From Microcaldota archaeon (GTDB lineage Archaea; Micrarchaeota; Micrarchaeia; Anstonellales; Anstonellaceae), in the NCBI GenBank assembly GCA_026396335.1, contig JAPLWZ010000156.1:1-11070 (forward strand): 11,070 nucleotides of DNA, read 5' to 3'. Position 1 is the stretch's first letter. Every line of letters begins with the position of its first letter. A model generated the notes under the pieces. It worked only from the letters and a program-made list of their open reading frames with translations. It did no database searches and was not told where the DNA came from. The position numbers and the translations under genes are program-made. This document shows positions 1 through 6,832 of this stretch, one piece after another.

Positions 1-76
1 GGCAGAGCACGCTTGGCGACTTTTAATGTGCTTTTGCCCCTCTCACATTAGTTAACTCCTCTCAAAACCGCCCCCC
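1..76. other. Upstream flank, no gene assigned
   Basis: This edge segment could hold the last few codons of an upstream gene, because short frames run in from the window edge and stop at 24-26, 49-51 or 52-54 on the plus strand. None is long enough to identify. A T-rich stretch near 21-26 could be a weak alternative TATA element. I see no RNA gene here. Confidence 0.3.
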
Positions 77-84
77 TTTTTAAA
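77..84 (+). promoter_or_regulatory. TATA-like box for the cdc48 operon
   Basis: TTTTTAAA lies about 50 nt before the cdc48 ATG. With the usual archaeal spacing of about 25 nt this would put transcription start near 105-110 and leave a leader of about 28 nt containing the GGTG ribosome binding site at 126-129. A second T-rich candidate, ATTTTTAG at 95-102, is closer and would give a very short leader. The choice between them is an inference. Confidence 0.5.
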
Positions 85-134
85 GGTTCGAGGCATTTTT
101 AGGCTCGAGGAATGTCATCTGAAAAGGTGTACTT

Positions 135-2291
135 ATGGCCAAATCTATTGAACTTAAAGTCGCAGAAGCATTGCAAAATGACGTCGGGCGCGGGCTTGTG
201 AGGATTGACTCCAAGGCGCGCAAGGAACTGGACGTTTCTACTGGAGATATTGTCGAGCTTAAAGGCAAACGGTCGACCGCGGCACTCGTTTGGCAGGCGC
301 ACCCGCAAGATGAAGGACTGAACATCATCAGAATGGACGGCTACTTGAGGCAGAACACAGGCATTGGCTTGGGTGACAAGCTCACGGTTAGAAAGGCCGA
401 GCTCAAAGAGGCGAAGAAAGTAGTTCTTGCGCCCACGCAGCCAATGAAATACTCGCCTGGCTTTGACCAATTCGTGAAGAAGAAAATGATCGGCAGGGCG
501 CTGAATCGCGGAGACACTATTTTCATTGGAGTATTCGGGACGAGCTTCCCGCTTGTTGCTGCGTTAGTGCAGCCGACAGGCATTGTGATTGTGAATGAGA
601 ATACTGAATTGGTGCTGAAAGAGGCGCCTGAGAAGGAAACTGTGCAGGTGCAGACAATTTCCTACGAGGATGTTGGCGGGCTGAAGGATGAAGTGCAGAA
701 AATCCGCGAAATGGTGGAGCTGCCCATGAGGCACCCGGAACTTTTTGAGAGATTAGGGATTGAGGCTCCTAAAGGAGTTCTGATTTACGGGCCACCAGGC
801 ACTGGTAAAACGCTGCTTGCGCGCGCTGTTGCTTCTGAATCAGAGGCTAACTTCGTGCACATCGGCGGGCCCGAGCTTGTGAGCAAGTTCGTGGGCGAAT
901 CGGAAGAGAAGCTCAGGCAACTGTTCAAGGACGCACAGGAGAATGCGCCCTCAATTATATTCATGGATGAGATAGACGCAATTGCGCCGAAGAGGGAGGA
1001 AGTGACTGGAGAAGTTGAGCGAAGGATGGTAAGCCAGCTGCTCACGCTCATGGACGGCCTGAAGGGCAGAGGGCAAGTAATAGTCATCGGCGCCACAAAC
1101 CGCCCCAATTCAATTGACCCTGCGCTTAGAAGGCCCGGAAGGTTTGACAGGGAAGTCGAGCTTGGAGTTCCGGACAGGATGGGCAGAAAGGAAATACTGC
1201 AGATACACACGCGCTCAATGCCGCTTGCCGAGGACGTGAGCATTGATGAGCTTGCAGGCATCACGCACGGCTACACTGGCGCAGACGTTTCTTCTCTTAC
1301 AAAAGAGGCTGCAATGAAAGTCCTGAGGCGCATTTTGCCAAAGATTGATTTGCAGCAGGAATTCATCCCGCCGGAAATACTTGACAACCTGCAGGTCACG
1401 CGCGAGGACTTCTTCAATGCCCTGCGCGAGGTCCGCCCAAGCGCGCTGCGTGAAGTGTTCATAGAAAAACCGAACATCAGGTGGGGCGACATTGGCGGCT
1501 TGGATAATGTGAAGAAGGAGCTCAAGGAAGCAGTGGAGCTCCCGCTCAAAAATCCCGAGGTATTCGCCAAGTTCGGCATCCGCCCTGTGAAGGGAATTCT
1601 CTTAGTGGGATTACCAGGCACAGGAAAGACAATGTTTGCAAAAGCAGTGGCAACGGAGACAGAAGCTAACTTCATTTCAATCAAGGGGCCCGAAGTGCTG
1701 AGCAAATGGGTCGGGGAGAGCGAGAAGGCGCTGCGCGAAACATTCAGGAAGGCGCGCATGGCAACACCCTGCGTTATTTTCATAGATGAAATAGATGCAA
1801 TCGCGCCGCACCGAGGCGGCGGAGACGAGGGCAACAAGGTGACTGAAAGGATAGTTGATACTCTGCTCACTGAAATGGACGGCTTGACGGGCTTGAAGAA
1901 TGTTGTGGTCATTGCCGCCACCAACCGCCCTGAACTCCTTGACATGGCGCTCATGCGCGGCGGAAGGTTTGACAGGATTATCGAGATACCCGCGCCTGAG
2001 GAAAAGACCCGCGCGGAAATATTCAAGATACACACGAAGGCAATGCCGCTTGCAAAGGGAATTGACATGGCTGATTTTGCAAAGAAGACTGACGGCTACA
2101 CGGGCGCGGACATTGAGAATGTGTGCCGCGAGGCGGGAATGAGCGCAATCCGCAGGGGCGTGAATGTCGACAAGGTGGAGAACAAGGACTTTGAAGAGGC
2201 GCTTTCAATTGTCAAGCCCTCAGTCACCAAAACCTATGTTGAGAAAATAAAGAAGTTCGCGCGCGGCGATGGCAACACAATGTACAGGTAA
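135..2291 (+). CDS. cdc48: Cdc48/VCP-type AAA+ unfoldase (VAT family)
   Basis: This 718-residue protein is a double-ring AAA+ ATPase that unfolds proteins for degradation or disassembles complexes in the cytoplasm. Residues 1-190 are the substrate-binding N domain. D1 has Walker A GPPGTGKT (219-226), Walker B IIFMDEID (274-281) and an arginine-finger region RRPGRFDR (332-339). D2 has Walker A GLPGTGKT (492-499), Walker B VIFIDEID (547-554), pore loop KWVG (524-527) and RGGRFDR (608-614). D2 has Leu where Pro is usual in Walker A, and Gly for Pro in RPGRFDR; the nucleotide-binding Lys and Thr are kept. The protein ends Met-Tyr-Arg, a hydrophobic-Tyr-X tail of the sort AAA unfoldases use to dock on the 20S proteasome. 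The ATG at 135 is chosen because GGTG (126-129) precedes it by 5 nt. It heads an operon with the three following genes. Family assignment is very secure; proteasome docking is inferred. Confidence 0.98.
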   Translation: MAKSIELKVAEALQNDVGRGLVRIDSKARKELDVSTGDIVELKGKRSTAALVWQAHPQDEGLNIIRMDGYLRQNTGIGLGDKLTVRKAELKEAKKVVLAPTQPMKYSPGFDQFVKKKMIGRALNRGDTIFIGVFGTSFPLVAALVQPTGIVIVNENTELVLKEAPEKETVQVQTISYEDVGGLKDEVQKIREMVELPMRHPELFERLGIEAPKGVLIYGPPGTGKTLLARAVASESEANFVHIGGPELVSKFVGESEEKLRQLFKDAQENAPSIIFMDEIDAIAPKREEVTGEVERRMVSQLLTLMDGLKGRGQVIVIGATNRPNSIDPALRRPGRFDREVELGVPDRMGRKEILQIHTRSMPLAEDVSIDELAGITHGYTGADVSSLTKEAAMKVLRRILPKIDLQQEFIPPEILDNLQVTREDFFNALREVRPSALREVFIEKPNIRWGDIGGLDNVKKELKEAVELPLKNPEVFAKFGIRPVKGILLVGLPGTGKTMFAKAVATETEANFISIKGPEVLSKWVGESEKALRETFRKARMATPCVIFIDEIDAIAPHRGGGDEGNKVTERIVDTLLTEMDGLTGLKNVVVIAATNRPELLDMALMRGGRFDRIIEIPAPEEKTRAEIFKIHTKAMPLAKGIDMADFAKKTDGYTGADIENVCREAGMSAIRRGVNVDKVENKDFEEALSIVKPSVTKTYVEKIKKFARGDGNTMYR

Positions 2292-2309
2292 GTTTTCTGG
2301 GTTGAGGTT

Positions 2310-2930
2310 ATGGCAGTACAAATGCACGTTGACAGGGACGAGGCTTTCGAAATATTGGTTTCAGTGCTTGCAATAGCGCTTGCCATGGCGTTTGCCACAA
2401 ACGGGCTTTCAATTGAGCCTTCGCGGTTCATTTTCCTTCTTGCTGCATTCACAATCACCATCGGAAGCGGCTTTGTGCTGCATGAGATGGCGCACAAGTA
2501 CTTTGCGATAAAATACGGCGCAAAGGCGCGCTTCAAGGCATGGCCTCTCGGGCTTGCCGGCGGGCTGGCGCTTGCCATACTTCCGCAGCTACTCGGTTGG
2601 CACGCGCCGCTGTTCATTGCGCCTGGCGCGGTTTACATTTATGCGATGAGGAATATTTCAAGGAAGGAGAATGGGATTATTTCAATTGCAGGCCCTGCAG
2701 TGAACTGGGCGCTTGCGCTCATCTTTTTTGCGATGGCAGTCGCGTTTTCATCGAACCAGATCATTTACGGCGTTGCTTCATTGGGCGCAATGGCAAACAT
2801 GGGGCTTGCTATGTTCAATCTTCTCCCCATCTTCCCGCTTGACGGAAGCAAAGTGCTTGCTTGGGACTGGAGAATCTGGCTTGCCGCATTTGCAGTTTCA
2901 TTCATAGGCTTTTCAATTTTCGGATTCTAG
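2310..2930 (+). CDS. M50 (site-2-protease-like) membrane zinc metalloprotease
   Basis: This 206-residue polytopic membrane protein probably cleaves substrates within or near the membrane. The zinc motif HEMAH is at 58-62 in a hydrophobic segment. A later segment has NLLPIFPLDG (170-179), matching the NxxPxxxxDG signature whose Asp178 is the third zinc ligand. AGPAVN (127-132) is the other common family motif. Five or more hydrophobic segments are visible (roughly 13-30, 40-57, 82-115, 121-146, 155-172, 188-205). It is compact and has no PDZ or CBS domain. It lies 18 nt after cdc48 and 8 nt before bud32, so it is probably co-transcribed. The start is uncertain: GAGGT (2304-2308) is only 1 nt from ATG 2310 but 13 nt from an in-frame ATG at 2322. 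The substrate is unknown; coupling to Cdc48 in membrane-protein quality control is a guess from position. Confidence 0.88.
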   Translation: MAVQMHVDRDEAFEILVSVLAIALAMAFATNGLSIEPSRFIFLLAAFTITIGSGFVLHEMAHKYFAIKYGAKARFKAWPLGLAGGLALAILPQLLGWHAPLFIAPGAVYIYAMRNISRKENGIISIAGPAVNWALALIFFAMAVAFSSNQIIYGVASLGAMANMGLAMFNLLPIFPLDGSKVLAWDWRIWLAAFAVSFIGFSIFGF

Positions 2931-2938
2931 GTTTTTGT

Positions 2939-3514
2939 ATGAAAGGCGCTGAGGCGATTTTAAGCAAGTGCGATGTTCTAGGGCTCCCTTCTGTCGAGAA
3001 GTTTCGCGTGGAGAAGGAATACCGCGTGAAGGAGCTAGATGGGAAGATACGAGGCGAGCGGACGAAAAGGGAGGCGCGGCTTCTTGCGCGCGCGAAAGAG
3101 GCTGGCGTGCTCTGCCCTGTTGTTTATGAAGTGAAAGAGTTTATCATCCGCATGAAATTCCTTGAGGGAGACATGCTGCACTGGGAACTTCAGAAGAGAA
3201 GCCCTGCTGCGCGCGAGATTTCTGATGCTGCGGGCATATTGGTGAAGTTGCATTCTGTTGATGTCATTCACGGGGATTACACGCCTGCGAATTTGATGCT
3301 GACGCCCGAGGGCATGGCTGTGATTGATTTTGGGCTGGGCTCGATTTCAAATGACTCCGAGGATAAAGCAACTGATGTTGTCACTATGAAAAGGGCGCTT
3401 GGAAAGTTCGGTGACGAATTTGTGTCTGCGTATGAAAAGAAAGGCGGAAAAGCTTCAGTGCTTGCAATGGCGGCGGAAATAGAATCGCGCGGGCGCTACA
3501 AGGAGAGGAATTAG
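2939..3514 (+). CDS. bud32: KEOPS complex atypical kinase/ATPase Bud32
   Basis: This 191-residue protein is the small kinase-fold subunit of KEOPS, which with Kae1 makes the t6A modification at position 37 of ANN-decoding tRNAs. Visible hallmarks are N-terminal GAEA (3-6), the likely nucleotide-binding Lys21, KEYRVKELDGKI (26-37), ERTKREARLL (40-49), catalytic HGDYTPAN (111-118, Asp113, Asn118), DFG (130-132) and a basic RGR tail (184-186). It is free-standing here; many archaea fuse it to Kae1, which is not in this window. I chose ATG 2939 rather than an upstream in-frame start at 2861, because 2939 begins exactly at the family N-terminus and avoids a 70-nt overlap with the protease gene. 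An AGGT (2929-2932) overlapping the previous stop can act as ribosome binding site. The window's tRNA-Asn(GTT) reads AAY codons and is a predicted KEOPS substrate. Confidence 0.95.
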   Translation: MKGAEAILSKCDVLGLPSVEKFRVEKEYRVKELDGKIRGERTKREARLLARAKEAGVLCPVVYEVKEFIIRMKFLEGDMLHWELQKRSPAAREISDAAGILVKLHSVDVIHGDYTPANLMLTPEGMAVIDFGLGSISNDSEDKATDVVTMKRALGKFGDEFVSAYEKKGGKASVLAMAAEIESRGRYKERN

Positions 3515-3760
3515 ATGGCTGCGAAAAAGGCAACTGGCAAATCCGAAAAAGAGCGCATTGAGTCTGACATTGAGCAGTTCTACGCCAACATTCACGAGGT
3601 AAAAGAGACTGCCGATAATGCCGATCTCCTAGACATTGCGAAACGGTATTGCGAGGACACGAAGTATTTCCTAGAAAAAAAGGACTATGTGACTGCGTTC
3701 GGGTGCATAAACTACGCCCACGGGCTCATCGACGCACTGAGACGGAAGTGGCGCGAGTAA
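3515..3760 (+). CDS. DUF357 family small helical protein
   Basis: This 81-residue protein of unknown function resembles the archaeal DUF357 family. The C-terminal half carries the family pattern: a Tyr/Asp-rich helix, FLEKKDYVTAFGCINYAHG (52-70), then LIDALRR. The rest is a charged Lys/Glu-rich amphipathic N-terminus (1-20). The ATG directly abuts the bud32 stop (TAGATG), and AGGAGAGG (3501-3508) inside the end of bud32 is the ribosome binding site, so translation is likely coupled to bud32. In archaea such proteins are cytoplasmic and helical; no enzymatic motif is visible. Family recognition was from memory of the YAHGxxDA motif, not a search. Confidence 0.8.
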   Translation: MAAKKATGKSEKERIESDIEQFYANIHEVKETADNADLLDIAKRYCEDTKYFLEKKDYVTAFGCINYAHGLIDALRRKWRE

Positions 3761-3767
3761 AGGCAGG

Positions 3768-3775
3768 TTTTTATA
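3768..3775 (+). promoter_or_regulatory. TATA box for the eL41 gene
   Basis: TTTTTATA begins 7 nt after the DUF357 stop and ends 49 nt before the TTG start of the eL41 gene. A start site about 25 nt downstream (near 3798) would leave a leader of about 27 nt that still includes the GGTGA ribosome binding site at 3816-3820. This suggests the ribosomal gene has its own promoter and is not only the tail of the cdc48 operon. Confidence 0.6.
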
Positions 3776-3824
3776 CGTATTGGAGAATAAAGACGTCCAA
3801 CAAACGTTAATCTTAGGTGACTAT

Positions 3825-3938
3825 TTGGGATCAAGACCGAGGAAATGGAAGAAAAAGGGCCGCATGCGCTGGAAATGGCTTAAGAAGAGGCGCAAGCGAC
3901 TGAAGCGCAAGCTGAAGCGCCGTGTCGGCGAGCTGTAA
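3825..3938 (+). CDS. rpl41e: Ribosomal protein eL41 (L41e), TTG start
   Basis: This 37-codon gene encodes an extremely basic peptide (more than half Lys/Arg) with the eL41 pattern: RPRKWKKKGRMRWKW followed by a run of KKR/KRL/KRK repeats. Eukaryotic eL41 is about 25 residues (MRxKWRKKR..RLKRKRR) and forms a single helix at the subunit interface. I chose TTG 3825 because GGTGA (3816-3820) sits 4 nt before it and the conserved-looking GSRPRKWKKKGR precedes the internal ATG at 3864. Starting at 3864 would give a 24-residue protein closer to the eukaryotic length but with no ribosome binding site at the right spacing. It is separated from the DUF357 gene by 64 nt with its own TATA box, and is convergent with the EPSP-synthase-like gene. 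Its tail (RRVGEL) is unusual. Its small size makes it easy for gene finders to miss. Confidence 0.8.
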   Translation: MGSRPRKWKKKGRMRWKWLKKRRKRLKRKLKRRVGEL

Positions 3939-3952
3939 GGAAACAGCTACTG

Positions 3953-3970
3953 AAAAAGAAATGCTTTCTT
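3953..3970 (-). terminator. Palindromic terminator after the EPSPS-like gene
   Basis: AAGAAA (3956-3961) and TTTCTT (3965-3970) form a perfect 6-bp hairpin with a 3-nt loop between the convergent eL41 and EPSPS-like genes. On the minus strand the second arm runs into TTTCTTTTTC, a T-rich stretch of the sort that terminates archaeal transcription, about 26 nt past the gene's stop. The plus-strand T content is lower, so a bidirectional role is possible but weaker. Confidence 0.5.
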
Positions 3971-3995
3971 AGCGGGAGCGCTGCACACCTAGCAC

Positions 3996-5252
3996 TTACT
4001 GGAGCTGCTGCGTTTCCCTCACTATCCCGCCTATCGAAGAGAGCGCGCCGTAGAAGCCGGGATATAGGGAATTTGCGCATTCTGCGCCGCGCATGGTGCT
4101 GCCCCCTTCTGCCGAGAGAGCTGCAGCGGATATTGCCATTGCAACGCGCGCGTCGCCTTCCGGGTCAATCTCCGCGCCCTTCAAAAGCGTGCCGTTGATG
4201 AGGAGCGAGTGCTCGCTTTCGTTTATGTTCGCGCCCATTCTCGCAAGGAGTTTGATTAGAAGCCTTAAGCGGATGTTTGAGCGCTTGCTGATTGAGGGAA
4301 GGTTGGTTATCCTAGTCTCGCCGTGCGCAGCGCTCCCGAGCACCACTGCGTGGAGCAGGTATTCGCCAAGCGAGCTTGCGTCAATCTCCGCGCCCTCAAG
4401 AACGCCGGCGCCTGCGAAAAAGCTGCTTTCCTGTGATGTCGCATCAACATGGAATGCCTTGAATGCTTTTTCCAGCCCTTCCGCTTTTGGAACGCCCTCA
4501 ACTATTAGCCTGCCGCAAAGCGCTGCGGCAAGAAGCAGATAAGAGGAAAGCGAAATGCCCCCTGGCACTGCAAAATCGTCAAGAGGGGCATAGGACTGCC
4601 CGCCTGTGACCATGAGGAGATCCGGATCGTCAAGCGAGAACTCAATGCCGCACCTTTGCATTACGTCAATCGTGGCGTCAAGCGAGTTGCGCGTCGGAAA
4701 GTTTCCAGTTATCGCAATTTCAGTGTCGGTCGGGAGAAGTGGAGAAGCCATTAGCATGCCAGAGAGCATCTGCGTGCCAAGCGAGTGAAGGTAGGGGAAT
4801 TGCGTTCCTTCTATTGGCCCTTGTATTGTTGCCGGAAGAAAGCCGTTATCGTTTTCCACCTTTGCGCCAAGCCCCTGTAAGTAGGCAAGGTGCATTGGGA
4901 TAGGAGTTACTGAAAGTGCTTCTTCTCCCTTGAATTCTATTTTTTCCTCGAAGAATGCAGACAGGCCCATGAAAAGTTTGAGTGTTGAATTTGATGCTCC
5001 GCAGTCAAGTGTTTTGGGCGGCGCGAAATCCCCGCCAAATACATCCGCAACTCCGTTGTCCGTCACTATGTCCGAGCCGAATTGCCTGCATGCGGAGATG
5101 GTTGATTGCACTTCGGGGGATTGGGAAAGATTAGACAGAACCGATTGGTCGGGCGCAAGCGATGCCGCAATAAGTGCGCGGTGGGAGTAGGCGATTGACG
5201 GCATGGCGCGCAACCTGCCGGAGATAACCGAGCGGCGGAACTGGACTTCCAT
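3996..5252 (-). CDS. Divergent EPSP synthase-like (enolpyruvyl transferase fold) protein
   Basis: This 418-residue protein has the length and landmarks of 3-phosphoshikimate 1-carboxyvinyltransferase (AroA): YSHRALIAASL (22-32), a CGASNSTLK segment (84-92), PIPMHL..LGAKV (117-132), GTQMLSGMLMASPL (159-172), VPGGISLSSYLLLAAAL (229-245), ARMGANI (337-343), DARVAMAISAAAL (367-379) and a C-terminal YPGFYGAL (397-404). By eye against E. coli AroA, most active-site residues differ: K22 becomes Ile, S23 Ala, R124 Thr, S169 Gly, S170 Thr, D313 Glu, K340 Arg, H385 Ala and K411 Ser. R27, Q171, R344 and R386 appear kept. I chose ATG 5252 because it starts at the family N-terminus and has GAGTGAT 6 nt upstream; an in-frame start at 5306 would overlap trm1. 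No other shikimate gene is in view. Normal EPSP synthesis seems doubtful, so I give no aroA symbol; a repurposed enzyme or pseudoenzyme is possible. Confidence 0.85.
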   Translation of the reverse strand: MEVQFRRSVISGRLRAMPSIAYSHRALIAASLAPDQSVLSNLSQSPEVQSTISACRQFGSDIVTDNGVADVFGGDFAPPKTLDCGASNSTLKLFMGLSAFFEEKIEFKGEEALSVTPIPMHLAYLQGLGAKVENDNGFLPATIQGPIEGTQFPYLHSLGTQMLSGMLMASPLLPTDTEIAITGNFPTRNSLDATIDVMQRCGIEFSLDDPDLLMVTGGQSYAPLDDFAVPGGISLSSYLLLAAALCGRLIVEGVPKAEGLEKAFKAFHVDATSQESSFFAGAGVLEGAEIDASSLGEYLLHAVVLGSAAHGETRITNLPSISKRSNIRLRLLIKLLARMGANINESEHSLLINGTLLKGAEIDPEGDARVAMAISAAALSAEGGSTMRGAECANSLYPGFYGALSSIGGIVRETQQLQ

Positions 5253-5275
5253 AAGTGAATCACTCGCAGACAGGC

Positions 5276-5282
5276 TTTTTAT
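5276..5282. promoter_or_regulatory. Shared AT box between EPSPS-like gene and trm1
   Basis: TTTTTAT (ATAAAAA on the minus strand) lies exactly midway between the two divergent start codons, with 23 bp on each side. At normal archaeal spacing one box could drive leaderless transcription in both directions. Against this, SD-like sequences precede both starts: GAGGAG at 5290-5295 for trm1 and GAGTGAT at 5259-5265 (minus) for the other gene. These would be excluded from leaderless transcripts, so longer transcripts may also exist. Confidence 0.4.
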
Positions 5283-5305
5283 CTGTTGTGAGGAGAAGAG
5301 AACCA

Positions 5306-6397
5306 ATGGGAGAAATTAGCGAGGGAAAAGTGAAAATTACTGCGCCAGCAGGGGTTTTTTACAATCCTGAAATGGAACTTTGCCGGGATATTGGCAGCCT
5401 TGCTGTTGGTGCGCTTGGCGGAAAATTGTCGTTGGTAGACGCAATGGCTGCAAGCGGAGTGCGCGGGCTTCGCTACAAAAAGGAGAACCGGAATGTTGCG
5501 TCGCTCACACTTGTGGACCTGAGCCCCAAGGCAGTTGCCACTGAGAAGAAAAATGCGAGGGCGAACAAGGTGAAATGCGAGTGCGTGTATGCGGATGCGA
5601 ACAAATTCCTTTATGAAAATGAGTTTGATTTTGTTGAACTGGACCCGTTTGGTTCGCCAATGCCGTTCCTGAATGATGCCGTGCGCTCGTTCAAGACTAA
5701 GAAAAAAGGTTATTTGTCAGTCACCGCGACGGACATGGCTGTGCTTTGCGGCGCGCACCACGCAGCCTGCCTGAAAAATTACGGCGCTATGCCGCTTGAC
5801 AACGAGTTTTGCCATGAGAATGCAACGAGGATACTTGCTGCGAAAGTCGTGCTGACTGCCGCGCCTATGAATTTCTCTGCAACTCCTATTTTCACGATAT
5901 CGCACAGGCATTATGTGAAGATGATATTTGCGCTCGAGCAGGGTGCGGAAGGGGCAGTTGCTGCAGTGAAGCAGAATGGGTTTGTTTCCTACTGCGAGAA
6001 ATGCTGCTACAGGGAAACTGCCAGGCTGCCGCGCAAGCAGGATTGCCCCTCGTGCGGCACGCGAATGGTACACGGAGGGCCTGTTTACCTCGGTGCGCTT
6101 TGGGATGAGAAATTGCTTGAGAAGATGCTGAAGCTGAATGTTCAAAGGAAATACAGGAGAAGCAAGGAGATTGAGAAGCTGCTTTCCACTATGAAGCAGG
6201 AGGGCGCAATTGCCTCATACGGCTACTATGACCTGCACAAGCTTGCGAAGAAAATGAAAACTTCAATCAGCAGCATGGATGATGCGATTGGAAAATTGAA
6301 GCGCGCGGGCTTTGCTGCCTCGCGCACGCATTTCTGCCCGACTGCAGTGAGAACGGACGCGCCGCACGAAGCAGTGCTGAAGGTGCTTTGCAAATGA
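5306..6397 (+). CDS. trm1: tRNA (guanine26-N2)-dimethyltransferase Trm1
   Basis: This 363-residue SAM-dependent enzyme methylates G26 of tRNAs at the hinge between D and anticodon arms. The N-terminal half is a Rossmann methyltransferase: DAMAASGVRGLR (45-56), ELDPFGSP (111-118, the family's DPFG active-site motif) and TATDMAVLCG (140-149). A zinc-binding module has cysteines at 230, 233, 247 and 250, followed by GPVYLGALW (258-266). The C-terminal third is basic and presumably binds tRNA. I chose ATG 5306 over an upstream in-frame ATG at 5255, because 5306 starts at the family N-terminus and has GAGGAG 10 nt upstream. The tRNA-Asn in this window has G at position 26 and could be a substrate; the tRNA-Phe has A26 and should not be. 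The stop overlaps the next gene's ATG. Confidence 0.96.
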   Translation: MGEISEGKVKITAPAGVFYNPEMELCRDIGSLAVGALGGKLSLVDAMAASGVRGLRYKKENRNVASLTLVDLSPKAVATEKKNARANKVKCECVYADANKFLYENEFDFVELDPFGSPMPFLNDAVRSFKTKKKGYLSVTATDMAVLCGAHHAACLKNYGAMPLDNEFCHENATRILAAKVVLTAAPMNFSATPIFTISHRHYVKMIFALEQGAEGAVAAVKQNGFVSYCEKCCYRETARLPRKQDCPSCGTRMVHGGPVYLGALWDEKLLEKMLKLNVQRKYRRSKEIEKLLSTMKQEGAIASYGYYDLHKLAKKMKTSISSMDDAIGKLKRAGFAASRTHFCPTAVRTDAPHEAVLKVLCK

Positions 6398-6798
6398 TTA
6401 ATGGTGAGGAAACCGTTGCGAAAATACTCGCAATGAAAATAATTGCAGTTGTCGGCTTGTCAGACAATAAAGAACGCCCAAGCTACAGGGTTGCAAGCTA
6501 CTTGAAGGAACACGGCTACGAAATCATACCAGTGAACCCGTTGATTTCAGAGTGGCACGGATTGAGGTCTTATCCAACACTTGAGGCAATCCCAAGGAAA
6601 GTCGATGTTGTGGATATTTTCAGGCGGAGCGAAAGCATACCGCCCATAGTCAAGTCCGCGATTGCGATTGGCGCAAAAGCAGTCTGGATGCAGGAAGGGA
6701 TTGTGAACGAAGAGGCTGGGAAAGAAGCGGAAAAGGCGGGGCTGCTCGTTGTGATGGACAAATGTCTTATGAAAGAAAAGGAGCGCGCGAACGAGTAG
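6394..6798 (+). CDS. CoA-binding domain protein (YccU/CoA_binding_2 family)
   Basis: This 134-residue cytoplasmic protein is a single Rossmann-type CoA-binding domain. It shows the family motifs VVGLSDN (19-25), IPVNP (45-49), DVVDIFRRSE (71-80), WMQEGI (98-103) and MDKCLM (121-126). Its biological role is not established; related domains form the CoA-binding part of acyl-CoA synthetases (NDP-forming), but the catalytic parts are absent here. I chose ATG 6394, which overlaps the trm1 stop as ATGA and has AAGGTG (6380-6385) 8 nt upstream; a TTG at 6388 is in frame but only 2 nt from that site. It is thus translationally coupled to trm1. The link to tRNA methylation is positional only. Confidence 0.92.
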   Translation: MINGEETVAKILAMKIIAVVGLSDNKERPSYRVASYLKEHGYEIIPVNPLISEWHGLRSYPTLEAIPRKVDVVDIFRRSESIPPIVKSAIAIGAKAVWMQEGIVNEEAGKEAEKAGLLVVMDKCLMKEKERANE

Positions 6799-6832
6799 CA
6801 ATCTTCTTATTGGCGTTTGAAGGAGTGAGTGC

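Noticed and set aside
785..2068. Long minus-strand frames opposite cdc48
   Set aside because: They mirror the conserved AAA domains (Ser/Pro-rich antisense translation) and have no independent support.
4093..5190. Several plus-strand open frames opposite the EPSPS-like gene
   Set aside because: They are Ser/Pro/Ala-rich shadow frames on the complement of a well-supported coding sequence.
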